Below are positions 1 through 9,067 of a DNA stretch of 58,585 nt, one piece after another (position 1 is the stretch's first letter; every line of letters begins with the position of its first letter). The DNA comes from CAYUJH01 sp964394585 (GTDB lineage: Bacteria; Bacteroidota; Bacteroidia; Cytophagales; Flammeovirgaceae), in NCBI GenBank assembly GCA_964394585.1, contig CAYMYI010000009.1:1-58585 (forward strand), given 5' to 3'. Made by a program: the position numbers and the translations under genes. The notes beneath the pieces were generated by a model. The model searched no databases, was not told the DNA's origin, and worked only from the letters and a program-made list of their open reading frames with translations.

Positions 1-2199
1 GTACAGATTCCGACCTCCTATTGGCATTCGATCTCCTTTAATCACATGCATTTCTTCATTTTGGATGTAAATCAGCGGATTTTTAGCCCCGGCAAAGGCT
101 ACTTCGCGCTTTGCTAGATCTACTACGCACAATGCCATATCCATTCCATCACGATTTTCAGTGCGATCTTGCTGTAAAGCCTCGCGCACAGCAATGGTTA
201 GCCGATTTAAGATTTCGCTTGGTTCAGTAATCTTTTCTGTGTTGACAATATTTTTAAGTAGCTCGTTGCCAATTAGACTCATAAATGCTCCTGGTACGCC
301 ATGCCCGGTGCAATCTACGGCTGTAATTACCAACTTGGCGGGGTGCTCGTTGGAAAACCAGTAGAAATCTCCGGAAACGATATCGCGTGGTTTAAACAAG
401 ATAAACCCATCTTTAAATTGTTGGTAAATTAACTCCGGGCTTACCAAAATGGCACTCTGAATGCGCTGTGCGTATCGTACGCTGTCGGTAATGTGCCCAT
501 ATGCCTTCGTAAGTTCACTGTTCGATGCTGCCAAAGCGTTTTTTTGTTGCAACATCTCTTCGTTCAACTGCGATAATTCGTGGTTTTGGCTCTCGATTTC
601 ATCTTTTTGGCTCGCCAATAATGCATTTTTACGCCGACTTGTTACTAAAAAGTAAACGATAAACAAAAGGAGCAAAATACCGAGGCCAATCACTACGATA
701 TAAAAATTTTGCCGAGCATTTGCCGTTTGCAATGCCAACTCTTTTAGTTCTAGGTCTTTTTCTTGGTTTTTACGTTGCTCTTCAAGTAAACTGAGGGCTT
801 GTTTTTGGCGTTCTTCGCGGGCGCGTTGTGCCTCTAATTCGGCTTTCTGGATTTCTTCGCGTTGCCGCAGTTCAGCAATGGCGCTTGCTTGCTTTTCGGC
901 TTCGAGTTGTCTTCGAATTAGCTGCAGTTGCTGCTCTGCTTGTTTTTTTTCAAGTGCTTGCCGGTCGATTTCCGCTTGTTGCAATGCCTGATTCTGCCGT
1001 AAAATTTCCAATTCTTTGGCTTGCTTTTCAAGCTCTAACTTTTGGCGTTTGGCTTCCAATTCTTGCACCTCTTGATCGGCTAAGAGCAGCTTCGTTTCTT
1101 TTTCGGAACGTTCAAGGTTGCGTTGCTGCTGCAATAGCATTTGCTGCCGAAGCGCCTCGGCAAGTTCGAGGGAATCTTTAAGTGAAAGATATTTTTTGTA
1201 TTCTTCTAAGGCTTGTTGGTAATCTTCTTGTGCCTGAAAGATCAGTGAAGAAAGCTCGTACACTTCTAACCGCGTTTGCGGGAATGCATGCTCGTGTGCT
1301 AATTTATTGGCTTGGTCAGCATAAATGCGTGCATTGTAATAATCCTTTGCATTGAAATATACGCTGGCAAGTAGTTCGTAGGTGCTGGCTAGCTCTTGGG
1401 GGCTTTGTTCTTTTTCTAAGATGTTGATGGCATCCACCAATTTTTCAAGTGATTCTTCATATTTTCCTTGATTCTGCCGAATGATGCCAATGTTGGTAAG
1501 TGTCAGGGCTTGATCTTTGGGTGAAAGCCCTAACTGCCGTTCAATTTTTAAGGCGCGTTCAAAATAGCTAACGGCTTCTTCGTATCGTTTCAAATATTTT
1601 AAATCGTAACCGATATTGTTAAAAACAATGGCTACATTGAGCGAATCGCCTACTTGCCGGCTTAATTGCAGCATGGTTTCCTCAAAAACTAATGCTTGTT
1701 CGTAAGCATTTTTCCGGTGGGCAATTTCGATGAGTTGCTCCATCGTATGTAACATTCGAGACAAATTTTCCGCAGCTTGGTAGGCATCATAAGCGTTTTG
1801 ATAGGCTCTTTGGGCTACATCGTATTGGGCAAGCGCCATTGCCGAAAGCCCAATTTCTTCTTGCACTACAGCATTCTCTGCGGCTTTACCTTCAATTTGT
1901 TTAAGGTATTCCAACGCTTTTTCGTGCAGATTTGCCGCTTGATAAATTTCTCCGATGGCTTGTTTTATCTGTACGGCGGTGTCGCTTTCCGCGTTATTTA
2001 TCCGCTGTAAGGCTTGCAAATAAAAACTTAAACTTTCAACCTCTTGGTTGTTTTTTGCTGCCTGTTGTGCTTGTATTAATAACTCAGATACAGAAAGCCA
2101 ATCTTGCCCTTGCACCACTTCACACGCTCCTATGCTCCAAAGAAGCATAAAGCATATCCTTAAATGATTCCACTTTTTGGCAAGGTGCTGTTGCATCAT
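1..2199 (-). CDS. TPR sensor / SpoIIE-type protein phosphatase, 3' end outside window
   Basis: The reading frame is open from an ATG at 2199 (a second ATG follows at 2196) to the left edge, 733 codons without a stop, so the C-terminus lies outside. The N-terminus is hydrophobic and looks like a signal sequence. Residues about 30-340 form tetratricopeptide repeats and about 340-490 a long Lys/Glu/Gln-rich coiled coil. A single membrane segment at about 495-517 is followed by a second short coiled coil. From about 590 a PP2C/SpoIIE domain begins, with FKPRDIVSGDFYWF and DCTGHGVPGAFMSL, which carry the metal-binding Asp/Gly residues. The family dephosphorylates Ser/Thr on partner proteins such as anti-sigma antagonists. 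The periplasmic TPR/coiled-coil part is inferred to be the sensor. No partner is visible in the window. The gene is divergent from the TonB receptor. Confidence 0.9.
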   Translation of the reverse strand, partial: MMQQHLAKKWNHLRICFMLLWSIGACEVVQGQDWLSVSELLIQAQQAAKNNQEVESLSFYLQALQRINNAESDTAVQIKQAIGEIYQAANLHEKALEYLKQIEGKAAENAVVQEEIGLSAMALAQYDVAQRAYQNAYDAYQAAENLSRMLHTMEQLIEIAHRKNAYEQALVFEETMLQLSRQVGDSLNVAIVFNNIGYDLKYLKRYEEAVSYFERALKIERQLGLSPKDQALTLTNIGIIRQNQGKYEESLEKLVDAINILEKEQSPQELASTYELLASVYFNAKDYYNARIYADQANKLAHEHAFPQTRLEVYELSSLIFQAQEDYQQALEEYKKYLSLKDSLELAEALRQQMLLQQQRNLERSEKETKLLLADQEVQELEAKRQKLELEKQAKELEILRQNQALQQAEIDRQALEKKQAEQQLQLIRRQLEAEKQASAIAELRQREEIQKAELEAQRAREERQKQALSLLEEQRKNQEKDLELKELALQTANARQNFYIVVIGLGILLLLFIVYFLVTSRRKNALLASQKDEIESQNHELSQLNEEMLQQKNALAASNSELTKAYGHITDSVRYAQRIQSAILVSPELIYQQFKDGFILFKPRDIVSGDFYWFSNEHPAKLVITAVDCTGHGVPGAFMSLIGNELLKNIVNTEKITEPSEILNRLTIAVREALQQDRTENRDGMDMALCVVDLAKREVAFAGAKNPLIYIQNEEMHVIKGDRMPIGGRNLY

Positions 2200-2313
2200 T
2201 TCTTTACTAAATCGTTGATTGCAAAGTATGAGTTATTTATAATTTTCTAAATTAAACAAATAGAATTATGCTATAAAATTCGCACTTTTATCTGCAAACA
2301 CTACACATACAAC

Positions 2314-4701
2314 ATGTTTTCTATCCGATACATTTTAATTTTCGCGTTGTTTTTTCAGGGATTTGTACAAGCTTTTGCGCAAAGCGACTCTCTGAAAGTT
2401 AAAACAAAAACCTTGGGGCTTTCCGATGTGATTGAAGGAAAAATGCCTGAAGGAATCACTGTGGTATCGGCAAGTCGCTCGGGAAAAACCCTAGAAGACC
2501 TTCCCATCACTGCGTTCGTAATTACCAAAGAGGAAATCAGAAAGAACGGGTACACATCTTTAACAGAAGTGTTAAAATCGGCACCGGGGATTAGGGTATC
2601 GCGACCGGGTTCAGGGTTCTTAGGCGAAATGTTCTTAATGCGCGGACAAATTGGTAACGAGTACACCAAAATCCTGATTAATAGCGTACCTATACAGCCT
2701 TCTTCGATTGGGGGGCTTCCGTTGGGCGAACAGCTTCCTATCGCTCAAGCCGAAGCGATTGAAATTATTTATGGCCCTGCGGCTTCGGTGTATGGTGCCG
2801 ATGCGATGGCAGGAGTAATCAACATTATCACGCAACAGCCAGAGAGCGGTTCGCTCGTGCAAGCCAATGCTATCGGAGGTGCACACGGTTATAAAAACAT
2901 AAACATGATGGTTGGCGGCAAACTAGGGAAAAATAAAAATGTGGTATCCTACAATGTGTTTGCCAATTATGCCGAACGGACTACTTGGGATGTTGCCCAA
3001 CACGGAGGCGATGTGTTCAATATGTTGCGCGACGCCGCCTTTTATTTGGGATTCACTCAGGCAGATTATGAGTTTATCGCCCAAAACCCTCAGGAGGCTC
3101 TTCAAGCGATTATTGGCAGCACCTCTAACGACGGATTCATACCCTTTTACCAAGGGGGGCTATTTGAACCTGTTATTAATAACTTACCCCATCAAAGTTA
3201 TCTGATTGGAGGCTCGTTCAAATTGCGTAATTTCCAAGGTGATTTCTTACAGATGTACCGAGAAGACCACGCCAACTTAGGCATTACTCCTTATCTGTTT
3301 TCGTACTCAGATCCCAACAGCATGCTTGGCGAAAGCATCCAACGCTTTCGCCTTGGCTACACGAAAGATTGGAAAAAAATAAGCCTCACCACAAACCTAT
3401 CGTACCTGCGCCACCGTGCGAACCCCAACAGCTATGTGGCTACCAACTACAGTGCGGAAAACTTTGGTAGAAACTATTACTACAACGCTTCTGACGATAT
3501 TTTTGGGGAAATGCTTCTGACGTACCGCCCCAGCAGTACATGGGAGCTAATTGCCGGAATTTCTCATACCGAATCGAGCAGTTTCCCTAACAATAATACC
3601 ATCATTCAACCTTTTGACCCCGACGACTATCAGCCATTTACCAACAATTTTCCTCCTTCACAACCCATACTAGGCGATTTTGGGTTCTATCCGCAAACTT
3701 TTAGGGTAACCGGCTCTTTCCTGCAGGTTTTTTTTGAAAAGAAACGATGGACTGTTACCGGAGGGATGCGCCTCGAAGTACCTTCTCATTACGAAACCGA
3801 AAGCAATTTTTCCACAAGGATTGCTTTACAGTATAAAATTACCGATCGGCTTTCTGTACGGCTCACCTCGGGCGGTGCTTTTAAAGCTCCATCACCTAAT
3901 ACAGCATTTAATGCTTTGGCAGTCCCTGTTCCAAAAGAGGATCTCGGCAGTGTAACTGATTCCATCTCCTACGAGCTAATTCCAAATGAAAACTTGCGCC
4001 CCGAAACGCTTAGTGCTTCAGAACTAGGGTTTCGTTATCGGGTATCTTCGAAAGTATACTTAGAACTCGCCTCGTATAATGTATTTATCGATAACCTGAT
4101 TACCACCACCTTTATCCCAATTCCTGAAGATCAATATCCACTCGCACTTCGCCAATTTTCTGTGAACTCTACAGTTCCTTCGGGTTTTGTACGCGCTCCC
4201 GTAAACGACGATGCCAGCCAAGGCGTCCTCGTTGGCATTCAGTTTATTATGCGATTGCGCAACCTGCTGGGGGAGCGTAAACTAAACTCCGATGTATACC
4301 TCAATTTTGCTGATGGGCAAGAAGAACTTCCCCAAGACCGAGGCACCATTCAAGGGTACCGGCTCGTACCCCGGTTACTTGCCAAATGGAATTTTGATTT
4401 TGAGCCTTTCCCAAATGCTTATCTACGAGTGGAAAACACCTACTCTGGCAGTTGGTATCGCCGTTTCATTCCAGCAGAAGGAGCTCAAAACGCCCCGAAC
4501 GCCCGCACCGATGGGTTTTATAATTTAGATGTTACGGCACGATACCAACTTAGCAATTCGCTCGATGCCTTCGTAAAGGTGTTCAACGTGTTCGATGCAA
4601 AATATGGTGGTATCGATGCCCGCGGTGCCGATGTGGACCTCGACTATAACCCTCAAATTGGCAGAAACTTCCAAATTGGCATAACCTACCATCGCAAATA
4701 A
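2314..4701 (+). CDS. TonB-dependent outer-membrane receptor
   Basis: A 795-residue outer-membrane receptor with a signal peptide cleaved near residue 22 (after AFA). The plug domain covers about 50-165 and contains ITAFVITKEEIRKNGYTSLT and IEIIYGPAASVYGADAMAGV, the classic plug motifs. The rest is a beta-barrel rich in Tyr, Asn and Phe. It lacks the carboxypeptidase-like N-terminal domain typical of SusC proteins, so it resembles siderophore/vitamin-type receptors (CirA/FepA/BtuB class). The family imports ligands using energy from TonB-ExbB-ExbD. The substrate cannot be read from sequence, and no transport partner or Fur-like gene is adjacent. It is monocistronic, divergent from the phosphatase gene, and faces a minus-strand gene across a hairpin. 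Confidence 0.93.
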   Translation: MFSIRYILIFALFFQGFVQAFAQSDSLKVKTKTLGLSDVIEGKMPEGITVVSASRSGKTLEDLPITAFVITKEEIRKNGYTSLTEVLKSAPGIRVSRPGSGFLGEMFLMRGQIGNEYTKILINSVPIQPSSIGGLPLGEQLPIAQAEAIEIIYGPAASVYGADAMAGVINIITQQPESGSLVQANAIGGAHGYKNINMMVGGKLGKNKNVVSYNVFANYAERTTWDVAQHGGDVFNMLRDAAFYLGFTQADYEFIAQNPQEALQAIIGSTSNDGFIPFYQGGLFEPVINNLPHQSYLIGGSFKLRNFQGDFLQMYREDHANLGITPYLFSYSDPNSMLGESIQRFRLGYTKDWKKISLTTNLSYLRHRANPNSYVATNYSAENFGRNYYYNASDDIFGEMLLTYRPSSTWELIAGISHTESSSFPNNNTIIQPFDPDDYQPFTNNFPPSQPILGDFGFYPQTFRVTGSFLQVFFEKKRWTVTGGMRLEVPSHYETESNFSTRIALQYKITDRLSVRLTSGGAFKAPSPNTAFNALAVPVPKEDLGSVTDSISYELIPNENLRPETLSASELGFRYRVSSKVYLELASYNVFIDNLITTTFIPIPEDQYPLALRQFSVNSTVPSGFVRAPVNDDASQGVLVGIQFIMRLRNLLGERKLNSDVYLNFADGQEELPQDRGTIQGYRLVPRLLAKWNFDFEPFPNAYLRVENTYSGSWYRRFIPAEGAQNAPNARTDGFYNLDVTARYQLSNSLDAFVKVFNVFDAKYGGIDARGADVDLDYNPQIGRNFQIGITYHRK

Positions 4702-4705
4702 AAAA

Positions 4706-4732
4706 AACACCTTCTGCTAAAGAGAAGGTGTT
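4706..4732 (-). terminator. Rho-independent terminator for the 4758-5153 gene
   Basis: A perfect 10-bp stem (4706-4715 with 4723-4732) has a 7-nt loop. On the minus strand it is followed by a run of seven or more T (complement of the A-run at 4699-4707), so it ends transcription of the small minus-strand gene. On the plus strand it may also slow transcripts leaving the TonB receptor gene, but there is no U-tract on that side. Confidence 0.8.
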
Positions 4733-4757
4733 GTAGTGTACCTCGTTTGAAAAAATG

Positions 4758-5153
4758 CTAGTTGTTCATATTGTTGGTAGGAGTAGCATCTGAGCGCCCA
4801 CTTTTCTCTACTTTTACTATGAAATACTTCGTTTCGCCACGCCACGGAAATATGCGAAAGCGCTCTACGTAATGCAAGCTTACGCGTTCTTTACTCAATG
4901 CCACTTCGTTGAGTAGCTTCAAAACCTCATCCTCGTCTTTTTCTACAGAAAACGCCCATTTTTCGGTTTCGCTCGTATTTAATTCCCCTTCGTAGGTTTT
5001 AAAAAAAACGCCCTTCTTACTCAACTTTACTACGGTACCCGCCCGGATGCCCGAACTATATACTGCCCAATAGTTAAAGGCAAACCAAATAAGAAACATT
5101 CCTAATAGCGATGCTCCTGTAATAATTGCTCCCTTTTTGAACTTCCTTTTCAT
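4758..5153 (-). CDS. Small membrane-anchored protein of unknown function
   Basis: A 131-residue protein with one N-terminal membrane anchor (about residues 9-32, after a Lys/Arg-rich start) and a small extracytoplasmic domain containing GTVVKLSKKGVFFKTYEGEL and IFPWRGETKYFIVKVEKS. I recognise this as a conserved Bacteroidota family. Databases often carry it under the misleading label 6-phosphogluconate dehydrogenase; nothing here (no Rossmann fold, no catalytic residues) supports that enzyme. It is monocistronic, with its own terminator at 4706-4732. Function unknown. Confidence 0.8.
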   Translation of the reverse strand: MKRKFKKGAIITGASLLGMFLIWFAFNYWAVYSSGIRAGTVVKLSKKGVFFKTYEGELNTSETEKWAFSVEKDEDEVLKLLNEVALSKERVSLHYVERFRIFPWRGETKYFIVKVEKSGRSDATPTNNMNN

Positions 5154-5337
5154 GAGTTATGATGTTTAATATGATGCCTGAAATTACTGAATATTTACCG
5201 ACAAGGGCAATGCAGAGCCTGAAGTTTTGCAAATTGCCGTTCAGCCTACTTTAATATACCAAAACCATTGCTATTGCATGCCTTTCTGCCTAACTCAATG
5301 CAACGCTTTCTATTTTCGTAGGGATTTTTTTTAGAGG

Positions 5338-5885
5338 ATGAGTTTCAACATTTCATCAGTATTTCGTGTAGGGCAAGCGCTCAGTGTAGATGTGGCGCTA
5401 GGGGCGATGGCATCGGCATGCTTTATTGGCAATCAAGTAAATGTATCACTTTCTTGGAAAGAATTGTTGCCTCTAGGGGTTGCCGTTTGGTTAATTTATA
5501 CCACAGACCACCTCGCAGATGCGCTACGAAAAAATGCCACATTGGTAAGCTTTCGTCATCGATTTCATAAAAAACACGCTGTGTTACTGATACCAATGGT
5601 TGTATTGCTCTCGGCGATTACGCTCGCTTATGTTGTGTGGCAACTGCCCTGCCAAGTCCTTTGCTGCGGAAGCTAATGTTTGTGCTGCTGAGTATCGTTT
5701 CCCTAATTTCTGTGAGCTGGCTGTGGCAATACCGGATTGTCTTGGCTGCCGTTGTGTTTGGGATGCATCTTACCCTTTGGGTATTGTGGGTATTTCCTAC
5801 TTACTTTCAAAAAAATGAAGCGTACCGCCTCTTGGGCGACGCTATCTTTTTATACCCACTACTCTTGTGTACTCAGTTCAATTAA
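5338..5885 (+). pseudogene. Polytopic membrane protein gene (UbiA-like?) broken by a 5-bp tandem duplication
   Basis: Two overlapping frames (5338-5676 and one ending at 5885) together read as one protein. The break is explained by the direct repeat ctgcc-ctgcc at 5644-5653. Removing one copy restores ...VVWQLPSPLLRKLM... and one frame of 181 codons (180 residues) to the stop at 5885. The protein would have four to six membrane segments. Its IYTTDHLADA segment recalls the aspartate-rich region of UbiA-type prenyltransferases, but the resemblance is weak. As written, translation ends after 112 residues. The 3' end overlaps the convergent TPR gene by 27 bp. The duplication may be a real inactivating mutation, a slippage variant or a consensus error. 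Confidence 0.75.
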
Positions 5886-6641
5886 TAAATCCGCAGCTTT
5901 TGTTTGATAGTTGGGCGATTGTACTGCCTTTTCTAAAAATGGTTTTGCTTCTGCAGGTTTGCCTTGCTTAATATAAATGAGTGCTTGGTACCAACATGCG
6001 TGGTAATATGCAGCTTTATCTGCCTGCTGTGCCAACACTACCGCTAAAGTGTCTTGGGCTTGTTCGAGGTTCTGAATTGCCAAATAAGCATTCACCAACA
6101 CTAAATGCTCTTGAGGAGTGAGTGCCTCTTGAGCAGCTAATAGTTCTAACGACTCAATCGCTTTTGCAAAGTTTTCTTGCCGATACGCATAAAAAGCCTG
6201 ATTCCGCAACTGTTCATCGGTTTGTTCTGCCTCATTGGTATTTCGGCTTGCCAAAGGGACGTAGTATGGCTCATAGTATTTTGTGTATAGGGAATCTTCT
6301 GGCGTATTTAACAAAGAGTACGTGCCAATAGCCAACAAGAGCGTTACCGAAGCCGCCACCGAGAGTTTCAGGTACATTGGTACCATTTTCTTTTCTGTAG
6401 AATGTTTTTCCGAATGTTCGCGGTAGGCTTCTAGTTTTTCAAAGAATTTTTTATCCATTTTTTCGAGGTATTCTTCTAATACCCCTTTATCGCGTAGTTC
6501 TTCTAAAAACATTAAAACCTCGAATGCTTCGTCGTTTTGCAAGAGCTTGTAGTCTAGCTCTTGGGTTTGTTCGCGTGTAAGCCGCCCTTGTACGTAGGCA
6601 ATTAGTTGTTGGACAGGAATATAGTCGTTGTTCGTATCCAT
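5859..6641 (-). CDS. Membrane protein with C-terminal TPRs, partner of adjacent sigma factor (putative anti-sigma)
   Basis: A 260-residue protein. Residues 1-85 form a charged cytoplasmic helical segment (LIAYVQGRLTREQTQELDYK), laid out like the N-terminus of Bacteroidota anti-sigma-like proteins but without a zinc motif. About 94-112 is a single membrane segment. Residues about 140-255 are tetratricopeptide repeats outside the membrane. It starts 3 bp after the sigma-factor stop, so the two are almost certainly translated from one message. By position and topology it is inferred to restrain or signal to that sigma factor. It is last in the susC-susD-sigma-TPR series and overlaps the 3' end of the convergent broken gene. 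Confidence 0.8.
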   Translation of the reverse strand: MDTNNDYIPVQQLIAYVQGRLTREQTQELDYKLLQNDEAFEVLMFLEELRDKGVLEEYLEKMDKKFFEKLEAYREHSEKHSTEKKMVPMYLKLSVAASVTLLLAIGTYSLLNTPEDSLYTKYYEPYYVPLASRNTNEAEQTDEQLRNQAFYAYRQENFAKAIESLELLAAQEALTPQEHLVLVNAYLAIQNLEQAQDTLAVVLAQQADKAAYYHACWYQALIYIKQGKPAEAKPFLEKAVQSPNYQTKAADLLIELSTQE

Positions 6642-6644
6642 AAG

Positions 6645-7577
6645 TTATGATAAGTTATACCGAAGGATAAGTTCTTGATTTACGTTGATCATTTGTTTGA
6701 GTTTTTCCGTAGCGCTGCGCACGTTTTTTTGAGTGTTTTTATCGTTGAGTTGCCGAGCTATATTCAACAGATTGATTCCTTTTACATAAAATAAATAGAA
6801 AGGCTTTTGTTCTGCAGGGTCTAATAGTAAAAACGCCTGCCGAAATAAATCATGTTCTGTTTTCACAGATAAATTAAGCCCTAATTCATCTTTTACTTTG
6901 GGAATCTCTATGGTAGGGATAGGGCTTTTATCGGCAACTAAGGAGTTTGATAAAAATTGCTGCAAATTACTTTTTGCATGATTTAAGGCACTACGCACGC
7001 TGTTGTAGGAAACTGAAAGCCTATCCCCTACTTGCTGATAGCTGTACTCTTCTACATAGCAAAGGAGTATGCACTCCTGCTGTAGCTCAGAAAGTAAGCC
7101 CAATGCTAAACGTGTTCTCAAATCGTACAGGTCTTTTCGGTTCATAGTTAGTTCCCCCTTATGGTAATGGGGCAACATCGAGCGATTCTGCACGTCAAAT
7201 GAGACTTTTTTTTCTACTTCTTTTGTTAAAGAAAACAAATAAGCGAGAGGACGGCGTAGTTTTGAGTTATTTCTTCGCACTTCGTCTTTACAAAGATTAT
7301 CCCCAATTGCCACTAATACGCCAAATAAATGATCGATAGGAGTCTGTTTTTCCTTCAGTGTTTCAAGGTATGCTGGGAATTTTTCGGCAAACGTAATGGC
7401 AGTAATATCTTCGATTTCGGTTTGAGCCAGTGTTTCGGAGTAGTTACGCCTTAACCGTTTCAATACAAAAAGGTAATACCGATACCAAACTTGAGAAATA
7501 ATCGCATCTTTTCCTTTTCGATCTGACAAGTGATATCGTTCTACAATATCTTTTTCAGAAAACTCTTTTTGTTTCAT
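6645..7577 (-). CDS. ECF-like RNA polymerase sigma factor with C-terminal extension
   Basis: A 310-residue sigma-70-related protein. Residues about 20-105 resemble region 2. Residues about 155-215 contain a region-4 helix-turn-helix (YSYQQVGDRLSVSYNSVRSA). Unlike usual ECF factors of about 190 residues, it continues for about 100 residues, and the tail (about 240-305, with INLLNIARQLNDKNTQKNVR) looks like a second, weaker region-4-type helical unit. It starts 26 bp after the susD stop and ends 3 bp before the TPR membrane protein, so it belongs to that operon. It may control the SusCD genes or respond to ligand uptake, but this is inference. Confidence 0.75.
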   Translation of the reverse strand: MKQKEFSEKDIVERYHLSDRKGKDAIISQVWYRYYLFVLKRLRRNYSETLAQTEIEDITAITFAEKFPAYLETLKEKQTPIDHLFGVLVAIGDNLCKDEVRRNNSKLRRPLAYLFSLTKEVEKKVSFDVQNRSMLPHYHKGELTMNRKDLYDLRTRLALGLLSELQQECILLCYVEEYSYQQVGDRLSVSYNSVRSALNHAKSNLQQFLSNSLVADKSPIPTIEIPKVKDELGLNLSVKTEHDLFRQAFLLLDPAEQKPFYLFYVKGINLLNIARQLNDKNTQKNVRSATEKLKQMINVNQELILRYNLS

Positions 7578-7603
7578 ACAGAATAGAAAACGTATTGATT
7601 AAC

Positions 7604-9022
7604 TTAACGTAGTAGCCACATGGGCGTATTGATGTCGTCAGCACCTTGCCTTTCTAAAGCTGTTTGGTAGTTAGTTGCGTTGAGGAGGGGTTCGTCGGTA
7701 GGGTATAAAAATCGCACGGGGATGCGGCCCCCATTGAGGTCTTCCACAGCGGGTTGTATAGCGGGGAGTTTGGTGCGCCGCCAGTTAAACCATGCTTCCA
7801 TACCTACGCCCCATAGCGTAATCCATTTTTGGGTAAGAATTTTATTGAGTTTTTCGGTAGAGCTGCCGGTGTATGCCACGGTTTCTTGTACAAAGTAATC
7901 GCCGTTAAGCGTTGCTCCTCGGAAAGCGATATCGGCAGTTATGCCTTGCTCGTAATAGGTAACAGCATCGCCATTGAGCCAACCGCGTTCTGCTGCTTCT
8001 GCCAAGATAAGTTGCTGTTCGCTGTAGGTCATCATAATGCCAACGCCACTGTTGGGAACGTCAAAATAAATAGCTCCTAAGCGCGAAGTGAACGGAATGC
8101 CGCCGTTGTACTGAATGGAATTTTCGGAAGAAAGTCCATTGGGAACGCCTACAAACTCCGGGGTGCCATTTTGCACAGAAGACTCTGTTGGCTGATAATG
8201 AATAGCAACACGGGGATCGTTAAGCACCGTAAATACGCTATCGGCAAAAAAAGAAAGGCGTTGGCGGCGAAATTCCTCATCGCGATTTGCCAACGAAGGT
8301 ACTTGAGTTACATAGGCATTGTCGGCATTGCTTGCCATAAGGGGTTCGTTTGCCACTATTTGCTGTAGCTCATCGGTTATCGTTCGTTTGTTGGAAAGCC
8401 GTAGTAATACGCGCAACCGGAGCGCATTGGCTAACTTTTTCCATTTGGTAAGGTCGCCCTGGTACAATATATCGCCTACAATGGGCGGTGCACTGGGTAC
8501 TAACCAATCGTTGGCTTGTGCCAAATCGGCGAGGATTTGCTCAAATACGAACTGCTGTTCATCGTAGGCAGGCGTGTAAATCTGATTGGTTTTCGCAGCT
8601 ATTGCTTCTGTGTACGGAATATCGCCATACGCAGAGGTAAGGTGTGTGTATGCGTAAGCGCGTAAGGTAAGCGCTATTGCCTGATAGCTCGTATTACCGG
8701 TTTGTTCCCCTAGCTGATAGATGTTTTCTATGTTGCGAAGGTTGCTGTAGAGGGTGTTCCAGTGGTAGTCGTTGGGTGCCCAAAAATAACGGTCTTTGGC
8801 AGTTTCGATAATAGCCGCCGCATGTTGCGCTACCAAAAGGCCATCTTCGAAGGCAAAATAGTAGTTGGCATACCCTAAACTTTGAATTACAGAAGGTAAA
8901 ATTAGCCCGGCATTTACATCGGTGGGGGTATTGGGGTTGGTATTGAACTCCTCGAACTGTTCATCGCAGGCATTAAGCCCCAACAGTAGCCCAATCCACA
9001 GTAAATATTTTTTCAGTTTCAT
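7604..9022 (-). CDS. SusD/RagB-family outer-membrane lipoprotein
   Basis: A 472-residue surface lipoprotein. The lipobox LLGLNAC places the lipidated Cys at residue 19. The body shows the SusD-like helical TPR scaffold: EFNTNPNTPTDVNAG near the start, LRAYAYTHLTSAYGDIPY in the middle, and IQYNGGIPFTSR and KLNKILTQKWITLWG later. SusD proteins cap the SusC channel and help capture ligand. It lies 45 bp downstream of susC. No glycoside hydrolase, sulfatase or peptidase is encoded nearby, so the substrate (glycan, peptide or other) cannot be assigned. It seems nearer the nutrient-binding SusD_RagB-like group than classical starch SusD. Confidence 0.93.
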   Translation of the reverse strand: MKLKKYLLWIGLLLGLNACDEQFEEFNTNPNTPTDVNAGLILPSVIQSLGYANYYFAFEDGLLVAQHAAAIIETAKDRYFWAPNDYHWNTLYSNLRNIENIYQLGEQTGNTSYQAIALTLRAYAYTHLTSAYGDIPYTEAIAAKTNQIYTPAYDEQQFVFEQILADLAQANDWLVPSAPPIVGDILYQGDLTKWKKLANALRLRVLLRLSNKRTITDELQQIVANEPLMASNADNAYVTQVPSLANRDEEFRRQRLSFFADSVFTVLNDPRVAIHYQPTESSVQNGTPEFVGVPNGLSSENSIQYNGGIPFTSRLGAIYFDVPNSGVGIMMTYSEQQLILAEAAERGWLNGDAVTYYEQGITADIAFRGATLNGDYFVQETVAYTGSSTEKLNKILTQKWITLWGVGMEAWFNWRRTKLPAIQPAVEDLNGGRIPVRFLYPTDEPLLNATNYQTALERQGADDINTPMWLLR

Positions 9023-9067
9023 CGCTTGGATTTTTTCTATTGAATAAAGAAATCAGCTTTGGTCCGG

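Noticed and set aside
4758..5153. Label 6-phosphogluconate dehydrogenase for the small anchored protein
   Set aside because: That name circulates for this family, but no dehydrogenase domain or cofactor motif is present in 131 residues.
5338..5885. Two separate small membrane genes instead of one broken gene
   Set aside because: Removing one copy of the ctgcc duplication joins them perfectly, and the second frame has no independent start except a weak GTG.
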